A DNA stretch of 64,000 nt from Methylocella sp. (GCA_037200525.1 JBBCGG010000001.1:3216501-3280500); one strand, 5' to 3'. Shown: positions 45,201 through 53,531, numbered from the stretch's first letter. Program-made: numbers and translations. The notes: generated by a model not told the origin, from the sequence alone.

Positions 45201-46556
45201 CTCGGCCTCGGCCCAGAGCGCGCCCGGCAGAATGATGTCGGCGTAGGCGTTGGTCTCGGTTTCGAGATATGAGTCCTGGGTGATGACCAGTTCGGCCGCT
45301 TCGAGGCCGGCGATCACCGTCTTGCGGTTGGGCGCGCTCGCTACCGGGTTGGTGCACATGATCCAGCAGGCCTTGATCCGGCCCGCGGCCATCTCCTCGA
45401 ACATGGCGACCGCGCCGCCGCCCGACTCGGCGCGCAGCGTTCCCCCCGGCACGCCCCACCGCGCTTCGACGAAGGCGCGATCGGCTTCGCTCACCGTCGA
45501 GCGCTGGCCGGGCAGACCGGGGCCCATATAGCCCATCTCGCGACCGCCCATGGCGTTGGGTTGTCCCGTCAGGGAGAACGGACCGCTGCCTGGCCGGCAG
45601 ATCGCGCCTGTGGCGAGGTGCAGGTTGCAGATCGCATTGGTATTCCAGGTCCCGTGGGTGCTCTGGTTGAGCCCCATCGTCCAGCAGCTCATCCATTCGG
45701 GAGCATCGCCGATCCATTCGGCTGCCTTGCGAAGGTCATTTTCGGGAACGCCGGTCAACTCGGCGACCCTCTCCGGCCGATAGTCTTCGAGGAAGGCCGG
45801 CATGACCTCCCAGCCCTCGGTAAAGGCGGAGATGAATGTCTCATTGATCTTGCCCGCCCTTACCAACAAGTGCAGCAGGCCATTCAGCAGCGCCAGGTCC
45901 GAACCCGGACGGACCTGGAGGAACAAATGGGCCTTGTCGGCGGTGGCGTTGCGGCGCGGATCGACTACGATCAGCTTCGCGCCGGCCTTCACACGGTCCA
46001 TCATCCGTAGAAACAGGATCGGGTGACAGTCGGCCATGTTTGCGCCGATGACGAAGAACAGGTCCGCCTTGTCGAAATCCTGGTAGGAGCCGGGCGGCCC
46101 ATCCGAACCCAACGACAGCTTGTAGCCGCTCGCCGCGCTCGCCATGCAAAGCCGCGAGTTGGACTCGATGTTGTTCGTGCCGACGAAGCCCTTGCACAAT
46201 TTGTTGGCGAGGTACTGCGCCTCGATCGACATCTGTCCAGAAATATAGAAGGACACCGCATCGGGGCCATGGGCGTCGATGATCGCGCGCAGGCTCCCAG
46301 CGGTGCGGGTAATGGCCTCGTCCATGGTCAAACCCTCGTCGGACCCGTCCTGACGGGAGACGAACGGCTTGGAGGCGCGGCCGGATGCTGCGACGGGCTG
46401 GCCGCAGGTCGCGCCTTTGGTGCAGAGGCGGCCGAAGTTCGTGGGATGGGACTTGTCCCCCGACACTTTCACGATCTTCCCGCCGTCAACCTCCATGACG
46501 ATGCCGCACCCCACGCCGCAGTAGGGACAAGCGCTTTTGACGGCTTTCTTGGTCAT
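42210..46556 (-). CDS. Single-chain assimilatory nitrate reductase fused to CysJ-like flavoprotein
   Basis: A protein of about 1448 residues. The N-terminal half (to about 730) is a NasA/BisC-type molybdopterin enzyme: [4Fe-4S] ligands in CPYCGVGC and LCTKG, Mo-ligand region SRLCMASAASGYK, and the C-terminal cofactor domain (NTGRLQHQWHTLTKTGKVAT). A linker with CysJ-like N-terminal helices (HLYLQGFLAALRS; HYLNGLLAGLFSR) leads to a flavodoxin domain (ILWASQTGNAEEAAKR; STFGDGDPPDN), then FAD (RLYSISSSP) and NADPH domains (VGPGTGVAPFRAFLQERR), ending VRDVY. It should pass electrons from NADPH to nitrate without separate partners. The start at 46554-46556 gives TKKAVKSACPYCGVGCGIVM. nasT and nasS follow. 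Such fusions are annotated in other bacteria as bifunctional nitrate reductase/sulfite reductase flavoprotein. Confidence 0.9.
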   Translation of the reverse strand: MTKKAVKSACPYCGVGCGIVMEVDGGKIVKVSGDKSHPTNFGRLCTKGATCGQPVAASGRASKPFVSRQDGSDEGLTMDEAITRTAGSLRAIIDAHGPDAVSFYISGQMSIEAQYLANKLCKGFVGTNNIESNSRLCMASAASGYKLSLGSDGPPGSYQDFDKADLFFVIGANMADCHPILFLRMMDRVKAGAKLIVVDPRRNATADKAHLFLQVRPGSDLALLNGLLHLLVRAGKINETFISAFTEGWEVMPAFLEDYRPERVAELTGVPENDLRKAAEWIGDAPEWMSCWTMGLNQSTHGTWNTNAICNLHLATGAICRPGSGPFSLTGQPNAMGGREMGYMGPGLPGQRSTVSEADRAFVEARWGVPGGTLRAESGGGAVAMFEEMAAGRIKACWIMCTNPVASAPNRKTVIAGLEAAELVITQDSYLETETNAYADIILPGALWAEAEGVMINSERNMTLMRKAVEPPGEALPDWLIIARVAREMGYGRAFAYQSAAEVFEEIRQFWNPKTGYDVRGASHAKLAETPLQWPIAPEAASERNPIRYLNNGVSQSLRVEDGRRPQIAFATERGKAFFLPPPHMAPAEMPDADFPFVLNTGRLQHQWHTLTKTGKVATLNKLNPGPFVELHPDDARALKVADKDRVEIRSPRGRAVLPAVVTDRVRPGNCFAPFHWNDVFGDDLAINAVTSDAVDPVSLQPEFKFSAVALTRVGGPAEVAPADGGGPAVPSAAPAPELAAVAPRSEVAAAERAAMARVEFATIAGALATPHAAVEAFAQLVGVQSGGAPPLGADDHLYLQGFLAALRSDGSAVGTVPVLPATAPMDPGKRHYLNGLLAGLFSRTAAPGVSPLPPGSSAPKVEAPAPVPVVAGEAAARTERPEVLILWASQTGNAEEAAKRCERRLRAKDYPTRLICMENASLADLASAAIALVATSTFGDGDPPDNGSAFWSALSGAAASSLASLQFAVLAFGDSSYDQFCGFGRKLDARLAELGSRRIIDRGDCEPDDEETPSAWLDRVLDALGEGVDSQAPSSAKPHPLAAPLAPPPSGASASIAMPSNPFIAALEWPAVGAMTYSRKNPLFARLKLNRVLSGPGAAKEVRQFGFDLAGSGMAYRAGDALGVWPTNCPELVIELLDLLDLTGSEAVTLKGKGEMRLAEALRRHLEITRITRDFLEFVRGVWPEAPFSPLLNDDRKGDLQHWISRRQIVDVLHDTPIRVDAQALASALKPLQPRLYSISSSPMERANEVQLTVSTVRFGSGWGRRKGACSTFLADRAEDATLPIFVQPSPHFHPPHDPAAPMIMVGPGTGVAPFRAFLQERRATGASGDNWLFFGEQHAASDFYYRDEIAGWRCDGRLSRLDLAFSRDDEEKIYVQHRMLERGAELWRWLDRGAHFYVCGDAERMAKDVDIVLRMVVAQHGGLSEADADAYVNRMAQEKRYVRDVY

Positions 46557-46571
46557 GCGCGCCCCGCCAAC

Positions 46572-46599
46572 AGGACGACGACGCCAACGCCGTCGTCCT
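46572..46599 (-). promoter_or_regulatory. Leader hairpin before the nitrate reductase gene
   Basis: On the minus strand GGACGACGGCG pairs with CGTCGTCGTCC around TTGG (one G-T pair), ending about 16 bases before the ATG. No U run follows, so it is not a standard terminator. The loop has four bases, not the six of ANTAR targets, so a NasT role is unproven. It could affect translation. Confidence 0.4.
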
Positions 46600-47210
46600 T
46601 CGATCGCCGACGCGAGGTCGCGATACTCGGATAGACCACACGCGGCCGAGCGCTTTGGCGGCGACAAGCTATAGAGTCAAAGATCCAGGAATAGGCGGAA
46701 GCGTCGCGCGACATGACATTGGCTCGAAAATCGGCGCACGACGTGCCGCCAGATTGACAGAATGCGAACCACCGTTGGCCCGAGGCAAAACCAACTTTTC
46801 TCAGCGTCGCCCGCCGTTGCGCGACGCTTGGACAGCCAAAGCCCTGGCTGACAACTATATCGGAGCAAAAAATATGCCATCCTCAGGCAAGGCTTGCGGC
46901 TCTGTGTTGTATAAAAGGGATGCGTGGAATTGCCCGATACGAGGGCATTCGAGATCAACCTTTGTGCAACGCACCATCCGCCCGATCGCCAAGCCAAAGG
47001 CATTAGGCGGCGATGGCGCGACACGCATTGCGGCCCAGGTCTTGCTTAGGTCGGCAGTTGGCGCACCGCTGGCGGAAGGCATTGCAACTATAGGTTGTGT
47101 GACTCTCCGGCCACGAGAAGCGATTTTCGTCCTTCCCCGTGTTGATTTGCGGTTGTTCTCTAATGGAAATCAGGTCCAAATGAGAGCTTCGGACCTACTG
47201 AGGATAAGTT
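46600..47210. other. Intergenic region between divergent nitrate reductase and porin genes
   Basis: About 610 bases. Frames on both strands lack protein-like composition. It must contain the promoters of two divergent genes; I could not identify convincing -35/-10 boxes by eye. Confidence 0.5.
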
Positions 47211-47972
47211 ATGTTTCGACGTGTTCTACTAGCTTCTGTCGGCGCTGTGGCGCTAGCAAGCTCCGCTTTTGCGGCTGACCTCCCCTCGCACGCTCCGCCG
47301 CCGGTCTATCTGCCGCCGGCGCCGATCTTCACATGGACTGGCATCTACATCGGCGGGCAAGTTGGCTTCGCCTGGGGCGATCAAAACGTTAGCTCCAACA
47401 CCGGCTTCGGCTTTGACAGCTTTGGCTCGAACAATGACGGCGTCATCGGCGGCGGACATGTCGGCTATAATCTGCAGCTAAACCAATTCGTGATTGGTCT
47501 TGAAGGCAGCGTTGACGGCTCCAGCATCAAGAAGAGCGTTACCCGTGATGTCGGCGGCTTCGTGCCGGCCACTTTCACCTCTAGCGCCGACATTCAGGGA
47601 TCGGTCCGCGGCCGCGTCGGTTACGCCTGGGATCGCATTTTGGTCTACGCCACGGGCGGCGTCGCCTTTGCTGGAGTGGACAACAGCATTTCGACTCCAT
47701 TTGGCTTTGACAGCGCTTCGTCCACCCGCGTCGGCTGGACGGTCGGCGGCGGCGTCGAATACGCCATCACCAACAATTGGTCGGTCCGGGGGGAATACCG
47801 TTATTCCGACTTCGGTCACTCCACAATCTTCGGGTCCAATTCGTTCAACGATCCGCTTGTCGGGGGCGGCGGCTTCTTTAATCGTCACCTCATTGAAAAC
47901 CAGGTGCAGGTCGGATTCAGCTACAAGTTCGACACGTTCGCTCCGCCCGCGCCGATCGTCGCCAAGTACTGA
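47211..47972 (+). CDS. Outer-membrane beta-barrel porin (Omp25/Opa-like family)
   Basis: A 253-residue protein. The signal peptide FRRVLLASVGAVALASSAFA is followed by ADLPSHAPPPVYLPPAPIFT and WTGIYIGGQVGFAWGDQN, the typical start of Rhizobiales outer-membrane immunogenic proteins. Alternating strands follow to the C-terminal VQVGFSYKFDTF and a short PP-rich tail with VAKY. It probably forms an eight-strand barrel. A strong terminator lies downstream. Confidence 0.9.
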   Translation: MFRRVLLASVGAVALASSAFAADLPSHAPPPVYLPPAPIFTWTGIYIGGQVGFAWGDQNVSSNTGFGFDSFGSNNDGVIGGGHVGYNLQLNQFVIGLEGSVDGSSIKKSVTRDVGGFVPATFTSSADIQGSVRGRVGYAWDRILVYATGGVAFAGVDNSISTPFGFDSASSTRVGWTVGGGVEYAITNNWSVRGEYRYSDFGHSTIFGSNSFNDPLVGGGGFFNRHLIENQVQVGFSYKFDTFAPPAPIVAKY

Positions 47973-48144
47973 GGTCCAATTCGTCGTCTTTCTTTCCCCC
48001 GGGGCGCAGGAAGGCTCGGCCGCAATAGTTGGCGGTCGGCCGCCTTCGGGCACGATCAAATTCAAGAAGCGATGGCCCGCGGCACGACTCTTGCTTTTCC
48101 AAAGCCAGGAAGTTCCTGGTCCAAGATCGCTTTGCGGTCCCCTG

Positions 48145-48185
48145 CTTCCCCAACTAAAAGCCCGGCTTAGCGCCGGGCTTTTTTT
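48145..48185 (+). terminator. Intrinsic terminator of the porin gene (repeat family copy 3)
   Basis: AAGCCCGGC (48158-48166) pairs with GCCGGGCTT (48172-48180) over TTAGC, followed by TTTTT. The leader CTTCCCCAACTAA is shared with the copies at 11427 and 38091. About 170 bases separate it from the porin stop. Confidence 0.85.
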
Positions 48186-48278
48186 ATGCGCGCCCGCTCA
48201 TTTTAAGATCAGGCGCGTCCCCGCGCGGGTTCGCATGTCCCCGCCTGCGACAAGGGAGCCCGCACGTCTTTCAAACAG

Positions 48279-48485
48279 CTATTTCTTTGAATGCTCGTGG
48301 GCGGTGGTTGTGTGCTTGTGAGCAGCCGCGCTGTGTTCGTTTGCCGACACGGCGTGCTCTTTGGCCTCGCTATCCCGGCCGTGTTCGTGGTGGTGCGCCG
48401 CCTGCCGGTGATGATGCGCGGCCGTTTCGTGGTGTGCTGCGGCTTGATAGTGGTGCTCTATGGACGGATGTTTTGTAGTGGCCAT
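48279..48485 (-). CDS. Small histidine-rich protein
   Basis: A 68-residue protein (ATTKHPSIEHHYQAAAHHET, then AAHHHRQAAHHHEHGRDSEA) with about 17 His residues spaced in pairs and triplets along an Ala-rich helix. No signal peptide. AAGGGG precedes the ATG at 48483-48485; the longer frame to 48611 is not convincing. It could buffer or store Ni, Zn or Cu; this rests on composition only. It is encoded by itself. Confidence 0.65.
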   Translation of the reverse strand: MATTKHPSIEHHYQAAAHHETAAHHHRQAAHHHEHGRDSEAKEHAVSANEHSAAAHKHTTTAHEHSKK

Positions 48486-48832
48486 GGTCCAGTCCCCTTG
48501 CTTTCGGGAGATTTCCCGATTGATTGGACGCGCACCGGAGTAGTCATGGCGCGCGACGCTGGAAGCAGACCACAGCTTTCGACCTCCGTGAAGAGCTTCG
48601 ACGATCGCCAATGCCCTTATCTATCAAGAATTCAGTAAATCACGCGGTCTTGATAGAGCGTAACTATTGCTTGGCAGCAAGTTGGATAGTCAAGCTGTTA
48701 GGTATTGACGCATTAGACGGTCGCTGGCGGACCAGATATCCTAGCCGCTAAGCGCCTATCATAGGCGAAGAGCCCAGCTTTAGTTATCTACGCAAGACCA
48801 AGGGATGTGGGATGCAGCCCACGAATCGCTGT
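48486..48832. other. Intergenic region without a supported gene
   Basis: About 345 bases. No coding-like frame, strong hairpin or repeat match was found. Confidence 0.45.
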
Positions 48833-49117
48833 CTATCTGGCGAACTGGTCCGCCACAGCTTTGGTCGCAGCGAAGTCCTCTGCATCCCTCGCGGCCCGCG
48901 CCGCCTCGGCCCTTGCCGCTTGACCCTGCGCCTCGGCGGCGAGGATCGCCTGACAATGCTGCCACTCCGGGTCAAACGCGGCGCTGCCGTTCGGCGAACG
49001 AAACAGAATATGAGTGCGGCAGATAGCGGCCGTCTTGGCCAGCAAGTCGTCGGCTTGCGCCTCTCCAACCAGGAGGGCCGGAAGAAACAGCAATGAGAGA
49101 AAGGTAGTGATGCGCAT
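48833..49117 (-). CDS. Small exported protein
   Basis: A 94-residue protein with a signal peptide (RITTFLSLLFLPALLVGEAQ, cleavage near AQA-DD). The mature part begins DLLAKTAAICRTHILFRSPN, contains Cys and Trp in DPEWQHCQAILAAEAQ, and ends in an Ala-rich helix. Family unknown. Start supported by position after the leader; stands alone. Confidence 0.55.
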   Translation of the reverse strand: MRITTFLSLLFLPALLVGEAQADDLLAKTAAICRTHILFRSPNGSAAFDPEWQHCQAILAAEAQGQAARAEAARAARDAEDFAATKAVADQFAR

Positions 49118-49334
49118 AGCACTTTTGCCTATTTGCTAAAGAAGTCATGTCGCTAAGGAATGCGACGACCTCGAAAGATTTCGACGCGCCGCCTTCACGT
49201 TCGGTGTTCAACATGATGAATTTGATCGACGGTCTTCGGAGTGTGGAACAATTATATTACAATCCGATTGCATCAAGCTTCGATCGACGCGGCGGCCGCG
49301 AAGGCATTCGCGATCATCGGAAAATTACACCCGC

Positions 49335-49600
49335 AACACATTTCTCTCGCGGTGAAATAGCCGGGTAACACGCCCCGTCCAAAGCTACGTTTGGCCAGGG
49401 AGTTCACAGCAGGTTTAGCCTGGCCAAAAAATCGCGGGATCCTCGTACCCGCGAGGGAGCCGGCCGTTTCGCCACCCCCTTGGAGCTAGATCGACGAAGC
49501 CCCTTGGTCCAAGGCCCAACGATCGTGATCCGGTAGCTTCTGTCCGGCTGCCCCCGCCGCGTCTTCACTGGCCGGCGGGGGTTCTTGTTCAAAAGGCCCG
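49335..49600 (-). ncRNA. Candidate structured RNA repeat, copy B (best preserved)
   Basis: On the minus strand a hairpin (49551-49558 with 49574-49581, CCCCCGCC/GGCGGGGG) is followed by CGGATCACGATCGTTGGGCC and GGGGGTGGCGAAACGGCCGG. It ends in CGCGGG/CCCGCG (49433-49453) with ATTTTTTGG, a good intrinsic terminator. Length between hairpins is close to copy A (157 against 148 nt). Homology to copy A continues about 90 bases past the terminator (GCAACACATTTC; TCGCGGTGAAAT). Confidence 0.5.
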
Positions 49601-49675
49601 GTTCTTAACGCGACCTGCGCTCGGTTTCGCGCTCATCGGTGATCCGCGACGCGGGGAAGCGATTCGGGCATGGCG

Positions 49676-50101
49676 CTAATCGTACGCAAGATCGCCGCCA
49701 ACTTCCGCCGGCACAACCGATGCCAGGAGAACCAGAGCAGCGACTTGCTGATCTTCCGCGTATTTCTGGCTCGCCAGTCCGCCCATGCTGTGCCTTATCA
49801 GGATTGGCGGCTGCTCGAACTGCTCAGCGACATGCGCAATCTCTTCAGCGACGTCAGCAATCCCTCGTCGCACGAGTTGGTCGTTCGGGAGCTCCTTGGA
49901 GCCGTTATGTTGGCGCCAGTTCAACGCATGACAGTCCCAGCCTGCCTGGGAAAAATAGGGCAAAAAATGCTCCCAGACCCAGCTGCCGTGGCATCCGCCG
50001 TGGACGAAGACGAGTGGATGTTGACGCGCGGGGCGTCCCGATGGCGAGGCGCGCTCGACGCGCACGCCTTGGATTCGATATTCGCTTCGATTTATCATCA
50101 T
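49676..50101 (-). pseudogene. Truncated alpha/beta hydrolase
   Basis: 141 residues covering only the first half of the fold: strand and oxyanion loop LVFVHGGCHGSWVWEHFLPY and nucleophile elbow LIRHSMGGLASQKYAEDQQV (RHSMG in place of GHSMG). The acid and catalytic His expected 100-130 residues later are missing; the sequence runs out near the repeat at 49335-49600. It is probably a truncated, inactive gene. Confidence 0.7.
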
Positions 50102-50398
50102 GCGCCTTCCAGCCGAAGCCTACTAATCGGCCGGATTCGCACGCAATTGTCCCATGCGTATAGTACGGAATATGTGCTTGCCAGGCCGTTATTTTTCGTG
50201 CGCGCGCAAGGGATCGCAAGGCGTTTTCATGACCGCGAGTCGCTGGCCAACTTGATCGTGCCGGACCAGGCTGTTTGACGCTGCCAGCGGGCGCCGCGCA
50301 AACCAAGCGGAGCTGGCGTCACGAGTCCGCCCTGCCCGCACCCGGAACTAGAATTGCAAAGCGGAGTTGGTGCTAATCGGAAGCGTGAGGATCAAATC
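50102..50398. other. Intergenic region
   Basis: About 300 bases between the divergent truncated hydrolase and small exported-protein genes. No repeats or hairpins stand out. Confidence 0.4.
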
Positions 50399-50650
50399 AT
50401 GATGCGATCGGGCTTATTGATGAGCGCAGCTATGCTTGGCGCTTCGATTGCATGGGGCGGCCCTGCTTTGGCGCAAGCAGGGGGGGCGCCTTATGGCGGT
50501 GCCTTCGAAAACGGTATTTTCGAAGGTCGAAGCGCCGACTTCGATCACCCATTCCGCACGCGCAGCGAACCCGCATTCTATAGGGGAGGCTATGATCCGT
50601 GCTACGACTTCGGCGCTTATCCCTACCGCACATGCGAGTTTTATAATTAG
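50399..50650 (+). CDS. Small exported protein
   Basis: An 83-residue protein with a signal peptide (RSGLLMSAAMLGASIAWGGP, cleavage near ALA-QA) and a short Tyr/Phe/Arg-rich mature region (YRGGYDPCYDFGAYPYRTCE) with two Cys. GTGAGGA precedes the tandem ATGs at 50399 and 50402. Family unknown. Confidence 0.6.
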   Translation: MMRSGLLMSAAMLGASIAWGGPALAQAGGAPYGGAFENGIFEGRSADFDHPFRTRSEPAFYRGGYDPCYDFGAYPYRTCEFYN

Positions 50651-50757
50651 CAAACCATGTGATGGTTGGCGGTGACGGAGGCTGTTGGATCTGAGCTCTC
50701 CGGGAACCTGCTCGGGCGGCGCGCGTTTCCTTGTAACAATCGCGAGGAGGGGATGCC

Positions 50758-51060
50758 ATGAAACACATAGGCGTGTCAGCGAGCGCCGTCGCCCTGGGCG
50801 TGGCTGTTATTTGTAGCTGTCCTGCTTCAGTCTTTGCCGACAGCGTGAATAATTTTGAAATCCAGGCGGCGGAAGGTCGCAGGGTGGCCGACGACAACGT
50901 TCCCTACAATCCCGCCACCGGAAAGGGAACGGTCTGCATTTCTTCGGCAGTCTGCCCCTTCGGAAGTGACGCGTCGCGCGGCGATGCTGGCCAAGTTCCT
51001 TTCAATCCAGCAATTGGCGCAGGGACGGGCTGCGTGTCCTCTGCGGTTTGCGATCAGTAA
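50758..51060 (+). CDS. Small exported protein (CNQ/CDQ-ending family, member 2)
   Basis: A 100-residue protein. The signal peptide (KHIGVSASAVALGVAVICSC, cleavage near VFA-DS) resembles that of the protein at 11759-12070. The mature part contains two copies of a motif: PYNPATGKGTVCISSAVC and PFNPAIGAGTGCVSSAVC, the last followed by DQ-stop. CGAGGAGG lies before the ATG. The duplicated Cys motif could form two small disulfide loops. Confidence 0.65.
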   Translation: MKHIGVSASAVALGVAVICSCPASVFADSVNNFEIQAAEGRRVADDNVPYNPATGKGTVCISSAVCPFGSDASRGDAGQVPFNPAIGAGTGCVSSAVCDQ

Positions 51061-51258
51061 GCTCTGGCGCTCCACCTAATCCGCCCGTTTTTGATACGCG
51101 GCGGAGAGAGCGTGGGTTTGCGCGCCCCGCGCGCCATCGCTCAAGGCTAGGCTTTCCTCCAGAGCGCCGCGTTTCCCGGGAATGATCGATCCTTGACTCC
51201 AGTGGCTGGTCTTTCTTGAACTTTCCGGTCCCGCTAGGCCACCGGCCAAAGAGAGCAA

Positions 51259-51813
51259 ATGATGAAGGAAATGCCGGCGTCCAAAGCCTATCGGCTGCTC
51301 GAGGCCGGCCCAATCGTGTTGGTGACGACGACGCATAATGGGCGGCCCAACGTCATGACTATGGGCTTTCACATGGTGGTCCAGCATGCGCCGCCGCTGC
51401 TCGGCTGCGTCATCGGCCCCTGGGATCACAGCTACAAAGCCTTGCGCGCGAGCGGGGAGTGCGTGATCGCCATTCCGACAGTCGACCTCGCGCGGAAGGT
51501 GGTTGATATTGGCAATTGCTCCGGCGATCAGGTCGACAAGTTTTCGAAATTCGGGCTGACGCAGGCCCCTGGCAAAATCGTCTCGGCGCCGTTGATCGCC
51601 GAGTGTCTTGCGAATATCGAATGTCGGGTCGCGGACACAACGCTGGTTGAAAAATATAGCCTCTTCATTCTGGAAGCGGTGCGGATCTGGATCGACCCCG
51701 AGCGCAAGGAAAGACGCACGCTGCACCACAATGGCGACGGCACCTTTACGGTCGACGGCAGGACCATCAATCTCCAAGAGCGAATGGTGCTCTGGAAGCA
51801 ATTTCAGGATTAA
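51259..51813 (+). CDS. Flavin reductase-like FMN-binding protein
   Basis: A 184-residue split-barrel flavin protein: AGPIVLVTTTHNGRPNVMTM, then HAPPLLGCVIGPWDHSYKAL, the loops that bind FMN. Members reduce flavin with NAD(P)H or act as flavoprotein oxidoreductases. The second of two adjacent ATGs or the first at 51259 may be used; AGAGAGCAAATG precedes. It is convergent with the Mrp operon. Confidence 0.85.
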   Translation: MMKEMPASKAYRLLEAGPIVLVTTTHNGRPNVMTMGFHMVVQHAPPLLGCVIGPWDHSYKALRASGECVIAIPTVDLARKVVDIGNCSGDQVDKFSKFGLTQAPGKIVSAPLIAECLANIECRVADTTLVEKYSLFILEAVRIWIDPERKERRTLHHNGDGTFTVDGRTINLQERMVLWKQFQD

Positions 51814-51887
51814 GCCAAGAGTGATGCAGCTACGCCAATCGCGGCGTCGCAAACCAGGCGGCCGCCGCGCAAGTTGTGCGGTATGCC

Positions 51888-53531
51888 TTAATGCCCGGCC
51901 AGCATTGCCGCCCCAAGCAGCAGGGCCAACGCGAGCAAAGCGAGAGCCGCCGCAGGCCATTGGCGTAAGACGACGTCCGCGCGATCGAAAGGGCCTCCAA
52001 AGGCGAGAGCCTTCTCGGCCGCGCGCTCGCCTAGAAGAAGCGCGTCCCCCTCTGGAACATGCGGCAGGCGGTCGCTCCAATGACGCAGAATGAGCGCCGC
52101 CGCCCCGCCGAGCAGGACGGGCCAGAACGATTCCCACAGCGTCGAAGCATCAAAGACGTCCGTTTCGCCGCCCGTCGCCTGAAGGTAAAGCGCCCAGGGA
52201 ACAGCGATGGACGCAGCCGCGCCCGCCAACCAGGGCAGCGTCAGACCGGCCGGAGCCGCCGTATCCCTTTGGTCCGCCGCAATCAGCGCGAGCCGCCGCA
52301 AAAAATGCAACATCAGGAGCGTCGTTGCAGCCGCCGACAGCATCGAGAGCATCCCGATGACGCCGTATCCGAGCGGCCCTTTGACGACCAGCTTCGCCAG
52401 GGCGCCCCCAGTAAAAGGGAGGCCCGCGAGGCTCAACGCCAGCACCGCCGCGGGCAGCAGCACTAGCCACAAGCGGCGCGTGTCTGTCGCCGCCGCGACG
52501 CCAATCGCTAGGAACAGGGTGCCCTTAACCAAAACGTGATGCGCCGCATAGAAAGCCGTAGCCAAAGCGGCATGCTGATCGCCGGAGGCGACGCCCATGC
52601 CGAGCACAGCGGCGATGACACCCATCTGACTTATGCTCGAATAGGCGAGCACCGTTTTTGGGTTGCTTTGCGTGAGGCCGATTGCAACGCCATAAAAGGC
52701 CGTGAACATTCCGAGCGCAGCCAGCGCCTCGCCCCAAGCCGGCAATGCGGCGTCAAAAGGTAGAAAGCGGATGAGCCCGATCACGCCGGCTTTGACGGCC
52801 GCTCCGCTCAGGGCGGCAGCGGCAGGAATGGGCGCGGCTCGATAGCTCAGCGGCATCCAGACATGCAATGGCGCAAGACCGATCTTGGCTGCAAAGCCCG
52901 CGATCAGAAGCGCGAGCGCCGGATCGCGCCACGGCGACGTCGAGAGAGCAGCGACGCCATCGCGGATCAGCAGACTATGGCCTGGCGCGCCTGACGCCAG
53001 CAGTACAAAGCCTATGATTAGAAAAGCCTCGCCGAGCACTGCGAACGCGATGTAGACCAGACCGGCTTTCTCGGAGCGAGGCGTATCGTCATCCACGATC
53101 AGCCCATAAGCCGGGAGGCTGACCAGTGCGAAGACCAGATAAAAGCTGATCACATCGGCGGCCATAAAGACCCCGATGCTACCAATGAGCGTCAGCAGCC
53201 AGCACACCGTAAAGCGGCCCCTATTTGGCTTGCCGCGCATATAGGTGAAGGCATAGGCGCCCGCTATGATCCAGAGCAACGAGGCAGCCCCAAGCAGCAT
53301 GGCTCCCGCCGCATCGAGCGCAAAGACCATGGGAACCAGCGCTTGGCCGATCACCAACGGCGGACCGCCTCCCGCAAGCAATGCTGCGACCAGAGCTGGC
53401 GCAGGGGCCAGCGCTAGCAGGGCGGCCATTTGGTCGCGGAGGCGCGGCGACAGACAGCCAAGTAGCATGATGACCGGCAGGCCCAGCGCCGCCGCCAGCA
53501 GTTCCGGGCTATAGGACGCGGCGCCGCTCAT
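51888..53531 (-). CDS. Mrp antiporter D-like subunit, second copy
   Basis: About 547 residues with some 14 predicted membrane helices of the proton-translocating NuoL/M/N fold. The transmembrane Lys region AGFAAKIGLAPLHVWMPLSY is present. The helix-5 segment reads ISFYLVFALVSLPAYGLI, where the conserved Glu of active subunits (as in LYVALELLTF of the next gene) is not seen. Start (ATG 53529-53531) overlaps the preceding stop by ATGA. It may replace the NuoL-like half of MrpA; possibly a HyfB-like subunit. Confidence 0.8.
   Translation of the reverse strand: MSGAASYSPELLAAALGLPVIMLLGCLSPRLRDQMAALLALAPAPALVAALLAGGGPPLVIGQALVPMVFALDAAGAMLLGAASLLWIIAGAYAFTYMRGKPNRGRFTVCWLLTLIGSIGVFMAADVISFYLVFALVSLPAYGLIVDDDTPRSEKAGLVYIAFAVLGEAFLIIGFVLLASGAPGHSLLIRDGVAALSTSPWRDPALALLIAGFAAKIGLAPLHVWMPLSYRAAPIPAAAALSGAAVKAGVIGLIRFLPFDAALPAWGEALAALGMFTAFYGVAIGLTQSNPKTVLAYSSISQMGVIAAVLGMGVASGDQHAALATAFYAAHHVLVKGTLFLAIGVAAATDTRRLWLVLLPAAVLALSLAGLPFTGGALAKLVVKGPLGYGVIGMLSMLSAAATTLLMLHFLRRLALIAADQRDTAAPAGLTLPWLAGAAASIAVPWALYLQATGGETDVFDASTLWESFWPVLLGGAAALILRHWSDRLPHVPEGDALLLGERAAEKALAFGGPFDRADVVLRQWPAAALALLALALLLGAAMLAGH

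Noticed and set aside
46572-46599. ANTAR-type NasT target
   Set aside because: There is one stem with a four-base loop, not the pair of six-base-loop hairpins known for NasT.
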